A stretch of 64,000 nucleotides of DNA from Streptomyces coeruleorubidus (GTDB lineage: Bacteria > Actinomycetota > Actinomycetes > Streptomycetales > Streptomycetaceae), in assembly GCF_028885415.1 (NCBI RefSeq), contig NZ_CP118527.1, positions 8,308,001 to 8,372,000 of the forward strand, given 5' to 3'. The position numbers were made by a program, and so were the translations under genes. Within the stretch, counting starts at the first letter, position 1. Each line of letters starts with the position of its first letter. Of this stretch, positions 1 to 8,237 are shown piece after piece. The notes under the pieces are model-generated. The model was not told where the DNA came from and ran no database searches. It saw only the letters and a list, made by a program, of their open reading frames with translations.

Positions 1-23
1 GTGGCGTGTGACATAGTACTGGC

Positions 24-1178
24 GTGAGCGAGCCGCTGACCTGCGATGTCGTGGTGGTCGGAGCCGGGGTGGTGGGCGCCGCCTGCGCCTTGTACGCGGC
101 CCGCGCGGGCCTGGACACGATCGTGGTGGACCGGGGCCCGGTGGCCGGCGGTACGACCGGCGCGGGGGAGGGCAACCTCCTCGTCTCCGACAAGGAACCC
201 GGACCCGAGCTCGACCTGGCCCTGCTGTCCGCGCGGCTGTGGGCCGAGCTGGCCCGGGAGGGGCTGGGGAAGGCGGTCGAGTACGAGGCCAAGGGCGGGA
301 TCGTCGTCGCCGGCACCGACCAAGCGCTGGCCGGGCTGGAGAGACTCGCCGCCGGGCAGCGCGCGGCCGGGGTCGAGGCGGTTCCGGTGCCCCCCGACCG
401 GCTCCCCGACCTGGAGCCGTATCTGGCCCCCGGCCTCGCGGGCGGCGTGCACTACCCGCAGGACGCCCAGGTGATGCCCGCCCTGGCGGCGGCGCACCTG
501 CTGCGCGCCTCGGACGCACGGCTGCTCACCGGCCGCGAGATGACGGGGGTGCTGCGCGGCCCCGGCGGTGCGGTGCGCGGGGTGCGTACGGACCGGGGCG
601 ACATCCACGCCCCGGCGGTCGTCAACGCGTCCGGCACCTGGGGCGGCGAGGTGGCCGCCCGCGCCGGGGTGTCGCTGCCGGTGCTGCCACGGCGCGGTTT
701 CGTCCTGGTCACCGAGCCGCTGCCGCCCCGCGTCCGGCACAAGGTGTACGCCGCCGACTACGTGGCCGACGTCGCCAGCGACTCGGCGGCCCTGCAGACC
801 TCCCCGGTCGTCGAGGGCACACCCGCCGGGCCGGTCCTCATCGGCGCCAGCCGCGAACGGGTCGGCTTCGACCGGTCGTTGTCGCTCCCGGCGCTGCGGG
901 CGCTGGCGGCGGGCGCGACGCGGCTCTTCCCGTTCCTCGCCGGAGTCCGGGCTGTGCGGACGTACGCGGGCTTCCGGCCGTATCTGCCGGACCATCTGCC
1001 CGCGATCGGTCCCGACCCCCGGGCGCCCGGACTCCTGCACGCCTGCGGGCACGAGGGCGCGGGCATCGGTCTCGCCACCGGCACCGGGCAGCTGATCGCC
1101 CAGGTGCTGACCGGGCGGACGCCCGACCTGGATCTCGCCCCGTTCCGGCCCGACCGCTTTCCCGAGGAGGCCGAGTGA
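24..1178 (+). CDS. FAD-dependent D-amino acid dehydrogenase subunit (D-hydroxyproline dehydrogenase type)
   Basis: A 384-residue DadA-like FAD oxidoreductase. An N-terminal dinucleotide-binding stretch (VVVVGAGVVGAACALYAA, about residues 9-26) is followed by the substrate domain, and the C-terminus carries the family's closing GHEGAGIGLATGTGQL segment. It starts at GTG and its stop overlaps the next start by four bases (GTGA), so the genes are translationally coupled. With the 2Fe-2S and second flavoprotein genes downstream it matches the three-subunit D-hydroxyproline dehydrogenase known from Pseudomonas lhpBEF clusters, which oxidises cis-4-hydroxy-D-proline to pyrroline-4-hydroxy-2-carboxylate. 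The substrate is inferred from the cluster; a general D-amino acid or sarcosine oxidase would look similar. Confidence 0.85.
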   Translation: MSEPLTCDVVVVGAGVVGAACALYAARAGLDTIVVDRGPVAGGTTGAGEGNLLVSDKEPGPELDLALLSARLWAELAREGLGKAVEYEAKGGIVVAGTDQALAGLERLAAGQRAAGVEAVPVPPDRLPDLEPYLAPGLAGGVHYPQDAQVMPALAAAHLLRASDARLLTGREMTGVLRGPGGAVRGVRTDRGDIHAPAVVNASGTWGGEVAARAGVSLPVLPRRGFVLVTEPLPPRVRHKVYAADYVADVASDSAALQTSPVVEGTPAGPVLIGASRERVGFDRSLSLPALRALAAGATRLFPFLAGVRAVRTYAGFRPYLPDHLPAIGPDPRAPGLLHACGHEGAGIGLATGTGQLIAQVLTGRTPDLDLAPFRPDRFPEEAE

Positions 1179-1519
1179 ATCCACTGGAGCCGGCGGGGGC
1201 CAGGCCCGGCCCCGCCTTCACGGTGACGTTCGACGGGCGGCCGGTCCGGGCGCTGCCCGGGCAGACTGTCGCCGCCGTGCTGTGGGCGGCGGGCGTCACC
1301 TCCTGGCGCGCCACCCGGGGCGAAGGCCGTCCGCGCGGGGTGTTCTGCGGGATCGGCGTCTGCTTCGACTGCCTCGTGACCGTCAACGGCCGCCCCAACC
1401 AGCGCGCCTGTCTGGTGCCGGTGCGGCCCGGTGACGTGATCGGCACGCAGGAGGGGACGGGCCATGAAGGGGCGGACCACGACGGGGCGGACGACGGGGG
1501 AGACGGTCATGCGGGCTGA
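1175..1519 (+). CDS. Small (2Fe-2S)-binding subunit of the dehydrogenase
   Basis: A 114-residue ferredoxin-like protein. Plant-type 2Fe-2S cysteines lie at about residues 58, 63, 66 and 79 (CGIGVCFDC, then a Cys 13 residues on). The GTG start at 1175 overlaps the previous stop and is preceded by a GAGGAGG-like site inside the upstream gene. The last 25 residues are Gly/Asp/His-rich and run into the next gene, which starts 11 bases before this stop. It should carry electrons between the two flavoprotein subunits, as the gamma subunit does in sarcosine oxidase-like and hydroxyproline dehydrogenases. Confidence 0.85.
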   Translation: MNPLEPAGARPGPAFTVTFDGRPVRALPGQTVAAVLWAAGVTSWRATRGEGRPRGVFCGIGVCFDCLVTVNGRPNQRACLVPVRPGDVIGTQEGTGHEGADHDGADDGGDGHAG

Positions 1520-2873
1520 ACTCATCGTGATCGGCGCCGGACCGGCCGGACTGGCCGCGTCGCTGGCGGCGAGCGCGCGCGGCACGCGGGTCGCGCTCGT
1601 CGACGCGGCGACGGAGACCGGCGGGCAGTTCTATCGGCAGCCCGCCACCGGGCTCGGGGCCGGGCGGCCCGAGGCGCTGCACCACCGGTGGCGGACCTGG
1701 GAGCGGCTGCGGGACGGCCTCGCCGCCAGCTCCGTACGCGTGCTGACGGATCATCATGTGTGGTGCGTCGAACGGAAGTCCGGCGGCTTCACCGTGCACG
1801 CGCTGCTCGGCCCGGAGCAGCAGGAGCCGGCCGAGGTGCACGCCCGTGCCGTGCTCCTGGCCACCGGCGGATACGAACACGTGCTGCCCTTCCCCGGCTG
1901 GACGCTCCCGGGTGTCGTCACCGCCGGGGGAGCCCAGGCCATGCTCAAGGGCCAACTCGTGGTGCCGGGGCGCAGAGCCGTGGTGGCCGGGACCGGGCCG
2001 CTGCTGCTGCCCGTGGCGACCGGGCTCGCGGCAGCCGGCGTCGAGGTCGCCGCGCTCGTCGAGTCCACCGGCCCCGGGCGCCTGGCCCGCCACGGCCGGG
2101 CCCTGGCCGGCAAGCTCCCCGAGGGCGCCGGATACGCCGCCCGGCTGCTGCGCCACCGCGTGCCGGTCCTGGCCCGCCACGCCGTCGTCCGCGCCCACGG
2201 CGACGACCGGCTGACCGGCGTCACCGTCGCAGCCCTCGACACGGCCGGTCGCGTCCGGCCCGGCACCGAGCGGCGGTTGCCCTGCGACACCCTGGCCGTC
2301 GGCCACGGCATGCTCCCGCACACCGACCTGGCCTCGGGCCTCGGCTGCCGCCTGGACGGGCTCGCCGTGGCCGTCGATGCCGAGCAGCGCACGGACGTCC
2401 CCGGCGTGTGGGCGGCCGGGGAGTCCACCGGCATCGGCGGCGCGGCCCTCGCCCTCGCCGAGGGGCACATCGCGGGGTGCTCCGCCGCCGCCCACCTGCG
2501 CGGCACCGCCCCCACCCCGGCCCCCGCCGCCCTCAAGGCCCGTACGGGGCTCAGGAGTTCCGCGGCCGCCCTCGACGCCGCGTACGCGCCGCCCGCGCAC
2601 TGGCCCGAGCAGGTCACCGACGACACCGTGGTCTGCCGCTGCGAGGAGGTCACCGCCGGTGCCGTGCGGGACGCCCTGGACCTCGGAGCCAGCGACGAGC
2701 GCACCGTGAAGCTGCTGACCCGGGCCGGAATGGGCTGGTGCCAGGGCCGGATGTGCCAGACCGCGGTCGCGGGTCTCGCCGGCTGTCCGCCCGCCCCCTC
2801 CAGAAGGCCCTTCGCCCGCCCCGTACCGCTCGGCGTCCTCGCACGGCAACACACCCAGGAGGAACTGTCATGA
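1509..2873 (+). CDS. FAD/NAD(P)-binding subunit with C-terminal BFD-like iron-sulfur region
   Basis: A 454-residue flavoprotein with an N-terminal FAD site (LIVIGAGPAGLAASLAAS), a second nucleotide-binding region mid-protein (VVAGTGPLLLPVATGLA), and a C-terminal Cys-rich BFD-type part (CRCEE and later GWCQGRMC), as in the alpha subunit of hydrogen-cyanide synthase/octopine/D-hydroxyproline dehydrogenases. ATG 1509 is chosen over ATG 1464 because a GGGGGAG site lies just before it and the family start (RAELIVIGAGPAG) follows at once. Its stop overlaps the next start (ATGA). It is probably the electron-accepting partner of the FAD subunit at 24-1178. Confidence 0.85.
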   Translation: MRAELIVIGAGPAGLAASLAASARGTRVALVDAATETGGQFYRQPATGLGAGRPEALHHRWRTWERLRDGLAASSVRVLTDHHVWCVERKSGGFTVHALLGPEQQEPAEVHARAVLLATGGYEHVLPFPGWTLPGVVTAGGAQAMLKGQLVVPGRRAVVAGTGPLLLPVATGLAAAGVEVAALVESTGPGRLARHGRALAGKLPEGAGYAARLLRHRVPVLARHAVVRAHGDDRLTGVTVAALDTAGRVRPGTERRLPCDTLAVGHGMLPHTDLASGLGCRLDGLAVAVDAEQRTDVPGVWAAGESTGIGGAALALAEGHIAGCSAAAHLRGTAPTPAPAALKARTGLRSSAAALDAAYAPPAHWPEQVTDDTVVCRCEEVTAGAVRDALDLGASDERTVKLLTRAGMGWCQGRMCQTAVAGLAGCPPAPSRRPFARPVPLGVLARQHTQEELS

Positions 2874-3760
2874 CCGACCACCGCCCCTGGCGCGGCGTCC
2901 TCGTCGCCACCGCGCTCCCGCTGGACGACGACCTCTCCGTGAACTACGACAAGTACGCCGAGCACTGCGCCTGGCTGGTCGAGAACGGCTGCGACGGCGT
3001 CGTGCCGAACGGCTCCCTCGGCGAGTACCAGGTGCTCACCCCCGAGGAGCGCGCCCGGGTCGTCGAGACGGCCGTCGCCGCGATCGGCGGGCAGCGCGTC
3101 ATGCCAGGCGTCGCCGCGTACGGGTCCGCCGAGTCCCGGCGCTGGGCCGAGCAGGCGGGCGAGGCGGGCTGCCAGTCGGTGATGCTGCTGCCGCCGAACG
3201 CCTACCGCGCCGACGAGCGCTCCGTCCTCGCCCACTACGCCGAGGTCGCGCAGGCGGGCCTGCCGGTCGTCGCGTACAACAACCCGATCGACACCAAGGT
3301 CGACCTCGTGCCGGAGCTGCTCGCCCGGCTGCACGGCGAGGGGTACGTCCGGGCGGTGAAGGAGTTCTCCGGAGACGTCCGCCGGGCCTACCGCATCGCC
3401 GAACTCGCCCCCGAACTCGACCTGCTGATCGGCGCGGACGACGTCCTGCTGGAGCTGGCCGTCGCGGGCGCCAAGGGCTGGGTGGCGGGCTATCCGAACG
3501 CGCTGCCGCAGGCGTCGGTCGAGCTGTACCACGCGGCCGTCGACGGCGACCTCGACACCGCGCGGGCCCTGTACCGGCAGCTGCATCCGCTGCTGCGGTG
3601 GGACTCGCGGGTGGAGTTCGTCCAGGCCATCAAACTGTCCATGGACCTCGTCGGCCGCCACGGCGGACCCTGCCGCCCGCCGCGCATGCCGCTGCCGCCC
3701 GAGCAGGAGGCCGCCGTCCGAGCCGCCACCGAGAAGGCCGTAGCGGCCGGATTGTCGTAG
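2870..3760 (+). CDS. DapA-family lyase, probable pyrroline-4-hydroxy-2-carboxylate deaminase
   Basis: A 296-residue dihydrodipicolinate synthase-family TIM barrel. The Schiff-base lysine is Lys164 in AVKEFSGDV, and the proton-relay tyrosine is Tyr136 in VVAYNNP. It overlaps the upstream stop (ATGA). In known hydroxyproline clusters the DapA-like member deaminates pyrroline-4-hydroxy-2-carboxylate to alpha-ketoglutarate semialdehyde, the step expected after the dehydrogenase. The family also includes aldolases, so the exact reaction rests on context. Confidence 0.85.
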   Translation: MTDHRPWRGVLVATALPLDDDLSVNYDKYAEHCAWLVENGCDGVVPNGSLGEYQVLTPEERARVVETAVAAIGGQRVMPGVAAYGSAESRRWAEQAGEAGCQSVMLLPPNAYRADERSVLAHYAEVAQAGLPVVAYNNPIDTKVDLVPELLARLHGEGYVRAVKEFSGDVRRAYRIAELAPELDLLIGADDVLLELAVAGAKGWVAGYPNALPQASVELYHAAVDGDLDTARALYRQLHPLLRWDSRVEFVQAIKLSMDLVGRHGGPCRPPRMPLPPEQEAAVRAATEKAVAAGLS

Positions 3761-3765
3761 GGATC

Positions 3766-4767
3766 ATGCGCAGCAGACTCGTCCTGCACGCCGTCGACTC
3801 GCACACCGAGGGCATGCCGACCCGCGTGATCACCGGCGGCATCGGCACCATCCCCGGCGCCACCATGAACGAGCGGCGGCTGTACTTCCGCGAACACCGC
3901 GACGACATCAAGCAGTTGCTGATGAACGAGCCACGCGGTCACTCCGCCATGAGCGGCGCGATCCTCCAGCCGCCGACCCGGCCGGACTGCGACTGGGGCG
4001 TCGTCTACATCGAGGTCTCCGGCTATCTGCCGATGTGCGGGCACGGCACGATCGGCGTGGCGACCGTGCTCGTCGAGACCGGCATGGTCGAGGTCGTCGA
4101 GCCGGTCACCACCATCCGGCTCGACACCCCGGCGGGCCCGGTCGTCGCCGAGGTGGCGGTGGCGGACGGTGCCGCCAAGTCGGTCACCCTCCGGAACGTG
4201 CCCTCCTTCGCCGTCGACCTCGACCGCAAGGCGACCCTCGCCGACGGCCGGACGGTGACGTACGACCTCGCCTTCGGCGGCAACTTCTACGCCATCCTGC
4301 CGCTGGAGCGGTTCGGCCTGCCCTTCGAGCGGTCCCGCAAGGACGACGTTCTCCGGGCCGGCCTGTCCCTCATGGCCGCCGTCAACGCCGAGGACCCGCC
4401 TGTCCACCCGGAGGACCCGTCCATCCACGGCCTCCACCACGTCTACCTGGCCGCCCCCGGCTCGACCGCCCGCCACTCCCGGCACGCCATGGCCATCCAC
4501 CCCGGCTGGTTCGACCGCTCGCCCTGCGGCACGGGCACCAGCGCCCGCATGGCACAGTTGCACGCACGCGGCGAACTCCCGCTGCACACCGAGTTCGTGA
4601 ACGAGTCCTTCATCGGCACCCGGTTCACCGGCAGACTGCTCGGCACCACCGAGGTGGCCGGCCGCCCGGCCGTACTGCCCAGCTTCACCGGACGTGCCTG
4701 GATCACCGGCACCGCCCAGTACCTGCTGGACCCCGAGGACCCGTTCCCGGCGGGGTTCGTCCTGTAA
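3766..4767 (+). CDS. Proline racemase-family 4-hydroxyproline 2-epimerase
   Basis: A 333-residue PLP-independent epimerase. Both catalytic cysteines are present: Cys91 in PMCGHGTIG and Cys254 in SPCGTGTSARMA, the pair used for two-base epimerisation; a two-Cys enzyme is an epimerase rather than a dehydratase (which has Thr at the second site). It starts five bases after the DapA-like gene. It would convert trans-4-hydroxy-L-proline to cis-4-hydroxy-D-proline, the substrate of the dehydrogenase encoded first in the operon. Proline racemase activity cannot be excluded from sequence alone. Confidence 0.88.
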   Translation: MRSRLVLHAVDSHTEGMPTRVITGGIGTIPGATMNERRLYFREHRDDIKQLLMNEPRGHSAMSGAILQPPTRPDCDWGVVYIEVSGYLPMCGHGTIGVATVLVETGMVEVVEPVTTIRLDTPAGPVVAEVAVADGAAKSVTLRNVPSFAVDLDRKATLADGRTVTYDLAFGGNFYAILPLERFGLPFERSRKDDVLRAGLSLMAAVNAEDPPVHPEDPSIHGLHHVYLAAPGSTARHSRHAMAIHPGWFDRSPCGTGTSARMAQLHARGELPLHTEFVNESFIGTRFTGRLLGTTEVAGRPAVLPSFTGRAWITGTAQYLLDPEDPFPAGFVL

Positions 4768-4808
4768 GCCGAACCCGGCCCGAGCACAAGAGAGGAACCC
4801 CGACCGTC

Positions 4809-5483
4809 ATGGCCCCGCAGCACACCCCCGCCCTGCCCGTGCTGGGCAGCAGGAAACCCAGCCACCGGGAGCGGGTCGCGGACGCGCTGCGGGCCGCCCT
4901 GATCGCCGGCGAGCTGCTCCCCGGCGAGGTCTACTCGGCCCCCGGCCTCGCCGCCCGCTTCGGTGTCTCCGCCACCCCCGTGCGCGAGGCCATGCTCGAC
5001 CTCGCCAAGGAAGGCCTCGTCGACACCGTGCCCAACAAGGGCTTCCGGGTCACGGCCGTCTCCGAGAAGCAACTGGACGAGTACACCCACATCCGCGCGC
5101 TGATCGAGATCCCGACCACGGCGGGCCTCACGGCCACGGCCGACCCGGTGGCGCTGGAGGCGCTCCGGCCGGTCGCACAGGAGATAGTCACCTCCGCCGC
5201 GGCCGGCGACCTCATCGCCTACGTCGAGGCCGACCTGCGCTTCCACCTCGGCCTGCTGGCCCTCGCCGGCAACGACCACCTCGTCGACGTCGTACGGGAC
5301 CTCAGACGCCGCTCCCGGCTGTACGGACTGACCGCGCTCGCCGAACAGGGGCGGCTGGAGGCGTCGGCGGAGGAACACCTGGAGATCCTGGACGCGCTGC
5401 TCGCCCGGGACGAGGATGCGGTACGGGCGGTGATGACCCGGCACCTGAGCCATGTCAGGGGCCTGTGGGCGAGTGCCCCCTAG
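4809..5483 (+). CDS. GntR/FCD-family transcriptional regulator
   Basis: A 224-residue regulator: winged HTH at about residues 18-82 (LAARFGVSATPVREAMLDL), then an FCD-type ligand domain with metal-binding-type histidines (RFHLGLLALAGNDH). The ATG follows a GAGAGGAA ribosome site. It lies 41 bases after the epimerase on the same strand, so it is likely the operon's own regulator, sensing hydroxyproline or a breakdown product. No clear operator was recognised; the likely place, upstream of the first gene, is mostly outside the window. Confidence 0.9.
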   Translation: MAPQHTPALPVLGSRKPSHRERVADALRAALIAGELLPGEVYSAPGLAARFGVSATPVREAMLDLAKEGLVDTVPNKGFRVTAVSEKQLDEYTHIRALIEIPTTAGLTATADPVALEALRPVAQEIVTSAAAGDLIAYVEADLRFHLGLLALAGNDHLVDVVRDLRRRSRLYGLTALAEQGRLEASAEEHLEILDALLARDEDAVRAVMTRHLSHVRGLWASAP

Positions 5484-5519
5484 GGGCGCGGGGCTGTGAA
5501 CAGCATGCGGTTCCGCCGT
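5476..5519. repeat. Dispersed Streptomyces-type GC-rich repeat, copy 1
   Basis: The sequence from the GntR stop onward shares a 16-base identity (AGGGGCGCGGGGCTGT), followed by TGCGG-t/c-TCCGCCG at similar spacing, with 35898-35985 in this window. I recall the same core at 3' ends of many Streptomyces genes. Both copies lie at a gene boundary and can fold, so a terminator or mRNA-stabilising role is possible. Confidence 0.6.
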
Positions 5520-5562
5520 CTCCGAGCGATGAGCGGGCCGAGGCGTACGGGACGTTCGCCCG

Positions 5563-6482
5563 TCACCGGTGCCGCGCCTTGCCCAGCGCGTCGGTGAACC
5601 GGGCGAGGGCCTCCTCGGCCGTGGGGGCGGGGCCGAACAGCTGCTCCTGCCGACGGGGTCGGCGACGTAGCGGCCCGTGTCGAACCAGCCGAACATCGCG
5701 GCCATGTCCTTGACCAGGGGGATGAAGCGGCCGGCGACGGCTCCTGCGGCGCGGGCGACGGCGGAAGGGACGGCCCACACCTTGATGTTCTTGCCGGCCC
5801 GGCTGCCCATCAGGTCGGCCATCTCGCGCATGCTGACCGGACGGTCCCAGCCGATGTCGATGCGCTCACCGTCGTCGGCCTCGGCGTCGACCGCGGCCGC
5901 CAGGTACGCCGCGAGATCGGAGGTGTGGACGAAGGTCAGCGGGACGGTGGTCCTGCCCACCCATATCAGGCGGCCCTTGTCGATCGGGTCGCCCGCCATG
6001 TTCGCGATCTGGTCGACGAACGCTCCCGGGCGCAGGGCGACGAACGGGACGCCGAGCTGTTCGAGCTTGTCCTCGGCGACCTTCTTGTGCCAGAAGTGCG
6101 GGACATGGGGCGTCTGGTCGCTGGTGAGGATGCTGGTCAGGACGAACCGCCGGATGCCGGCGCGGTGGGCCGCCTCGGCGAGGTTGGCGTTGCCGACGGT
6201 GTCGATGTCGTGCGCGTTCTTGCCGCCGCGGGTGTAGCCGGCAGCGGTGGTGATGACGGCATCGGCGCCGTTCATGGCGGCGACGAGCGAGTCGACGTCG
6301 AGCATGTCGCCGCGGGCGATCTCGACACCCCGGCTTTCGAGCCCGCTCGCGTCGGTGGCCGGCCGGACCAGGGCACGGACTCTCTTACCGCGCCCCAGCA
6401 GTTCGTCGACGACCTTGCCCCCGAGGGAGCCGGTCGCCCCGACGACGAGGACCGGGAGGGTGGTGGGACGGGTGGTGCTCAT
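5563..6482 (-). pseudogene. NAD(P)-binding NmrA/SDR-like protein, frameshifted near its C-terminus
   Basis: An atypical short-chain dehydrogenase/NmrA-like protein of about 305 residues. The N-terminus has the Rossmann motif VVGATGSLGGKVVDELLGRG, then segments typical of the family (VFALTSI-like strand, LTFVHTSDLAAYL). The expected end (QEQLFGPAPTAEEALARF, stop at 5563) is in another frame. Adding one C to the C4 run at 5655-5658 restores a continuous protein; without it the frame runs on to 4443 through unrelated sequence. The start is probably ATG at 6482 (MSTTRP), with an alternative at 6500. It is the last gene of the leftward redox operon. The break may be a sequencing error, in which case this is an intact gene. 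Confidence 0.75.
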
Positions 6483-6608
6483 GGGGGTCTCACTATCCAT
6501 CAGGTCAGTGGTGGGGGCTTGGGCGGGCGCGGACGTGGGCGCCCTCGGCCCGGGTCGCTGAGCGGGCGGGCCTCTGATGGGCGGTTCCGCGGCTCGCGCT
6601 TGCCCGCC

Positions 6609-7088
6609 TCACGTGGACTCTTCCTGCGGAAGAGCGCTGCCGCTGATCGCGTCGGCGATGGCGTAGGCGGTGCGGACGAAGGACTCTGCCTGCTGCGCCG
6701 ACAGGTTCCGCGCGGAGGTCTCCTCCAGGGCCTGCCACATGGCCGCGAGGGGCTCGCGCATGGCACGGCCCTTGTCGGTGAGGTGGACGACCATGACGCG
6801 CCGGTCGTGTTCGGCCGGCTCACGGACGAGCAGGCCGGCCTCCTGCATGCGGCGTAGGGACTTGGAGACGGTGGAGTGGTCCAGGCCGACGCTTTCGAGC
6901 AGCTCGGACTGGCTCTGACCGTCCCGGTCCAGGAGCTGCATCAGCAGCAGTTCCTGTCCGGGATGCAGGTCCATCTCGCGGAGCATCGCGGCGGCGCGGG
7001 CGCGGTGAGCGCGGGCCAATTGGAAGATCGCGTAGCTCACCTGCCCCCCGCTGGCCGTGGTGGGGATGTGGGGTGTGGGGGCAGGCAT
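6609..7088 (-). CDS. MarR-family transcriptional regulator
   Basis: A 159-residue winged-HTH regulator. The recognition region is SQSELLESVGLDHSTVSKSLRRM followed by the wing REPAEHDRRVMVVHLT. It lies 11 bases after the Old Yellow Enzyme gene and 126 bases before the NmrA-like gene. MarR proteins next to flavin reductases commonly sense electrophiles or phenolics and repress their own operon. The palindromic promoter at 9160-9220 is the likely target (inference). Confidence 0.92.
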   Translation of the reverse strand: MPAPTPHIPTTASGGQVSYAIFQLARAHRARAAAMLREMDLHPGQELLLMQLLDRDGQSQSELLESVGLDHSTVSKSLRRMQEAGLLVREPAEHDRRVMVVHLTDKGRAMREPLAAMWQALEETSARNLSAQQAESFVRTAYAIADAISGSALPQEEST

Positions 7089-7099
7089 GGTTCGGTTCC

Positions 7100-8161
7100 T
7101 CAGACTGTGTAGGTGGGGTAGTCGGTGTAGCCGGCCGCTCCGCCGCCGTAGAAGGTCGCCGGGTCGGGGGTGTTCAGCGGCGCGTCAGAGCGTAGCCGCT
7201 CGACCAGGTCCGGGTTGGCGAGCGCGAGGGCGCCGACGGAGACGAGGTCGGCCGTGCCGTGCTCGATGTCCTTGGCACGGGTGGGCAGGTCGGTGCCGCC
7301 CCGGTTGAGGATCACCGTGGTCGGCCACAGCGCGCGCAGGGTGCCCAACAGTTCGTCGTCGCCCGCGTGCATCACGTGGAGGTAGGCGAGGCCGAGCGGG
7401 CTGAGGGCGCGCAGGAGCGCCGGATACAGCTCGGCGGTGTCGGACTCGGCGATGTCGTTGAAGGGGTTGCCGGGGGAGATGCGCAGGCCGGTGCGGTCGG
7501 CGCCGATCTCGTCGGCCACGGCAGCGGAGACCTCGACGGCGAAGCGGATGCGGCCCTCGAGGGAACCGCCGTAGCGGTCGGTGCGCTGGTTGGTGTTGTC
7601 GGACAGGAACTGGTGCACGAGGTAGCCGTTGGCGGCGTGGATCTCCACGCCGTCGGCACCCGCCGCGACGGCAGCCGCTGCGGCGCGGCGGAAGTCGTCG
7701 ACGGTCGCCGCGACCTCCTGCGTCGACAGAGCACGGGGTGTCGGCATCTCCTGGGGCCCGGACGCGGTGAACATCGTGCCCTGCGGCCGGATCGCCGAAG
7801 GGGCGACCGGCCGGCGCCCGTGGGGGGTGTTGTCAGGGTGGGAGATGCGTCCGGTGTGCATCAGCTGGATGACGATCCGGCCGTCGGCCGCGTGCACGGC
7901 TTCGGTGACCTTGCGCCACCCGGCGATCTGCTCGTCATTGTGGATGCCGGGGGTGAGGAGGTAGCCCTGTCCGTCGGCGGAGGGCTGGGTCCCCTCGGTG
8001 ATGATGAGCGCGTGCGAGGCCCGCTGGGCGTAGTACTCGGCGTTCAGCTCGGTCGGTACGCCTTCAGGTGTGGAGCGGTCACGGGTCATGGGGGCCATGA
8101 CCAGACGGTGCGGGAGGGAGATGTCACCGACGGTGATCGGTGTCCACAGGGAGTTCAGCAT
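7100..8161 (-). CDS. Old Yellow Enzyme-family alkene reductase (FMN, NAD(P)H)
   Basis: A 353-residue FMN-dependent TIM barrel. The substrate-activating pair and nearby tyrosine are in EIHAANGYLVHQFL, and TDRYGGSLEGR is the family signature. The start MLNSLWTPITVG at 8161 is preceded by GAAGGATC. These enzymes reduce activated C=C bonds of enones, maleimides and nitro compounds. It is co-directional with the MDR quinone oxidoreductase (77 bases apart) and the MarR regulator, suggesting an electrophile-detoxification operon. Confidence 0.92.
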   Translation of the reverse strand: MLNSLWTPITVGDISLPHRLVMAPMTRDRSTPEGVPTELNAEYYAQRASHALIITEGTQPSADGQGYLLTPGIHNDEQIAGWRKVTEAVHAADGRIVIQLMHTGRISHPDNTPHGRRPVAPSAIRPQGTMFTASGPQEMPTPRALSTQEVAATVDDFRRAAAAAVAAGADGVEIHAANGYLVHQFLSDNTNQRTDRYGGSLEGRIRFAVEVSAAVADEIGADRTGLRISPGNPFNDIAESDTAELYPALLRALSPLGLAYLHVMHAGDDELLGTLRALWPTTVILNRGGTDLPTRAKDIEHGTADLVSVGALALANPDLVERLRSDAPLNTPDPATFYGGGAAGYTDYPTYTV

Positions 8162-8237
8162 GAGTGATCCTTCGGTTCGGTGATGAAAGGTGGTGATCGG
8201 GAAAGCGGGTGCGTGGCGGAAGGAGATGCGGGCGTGA

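Noticed and set aside
1383..3760. Long open frames opposite and beside the hydroxyproline genes
   Set aside because: They are Arg/Pro/Gly-rich mirror frames produced by high GC3; no domains, no ribosome sites, and the real genes have clear catalytic motifs.
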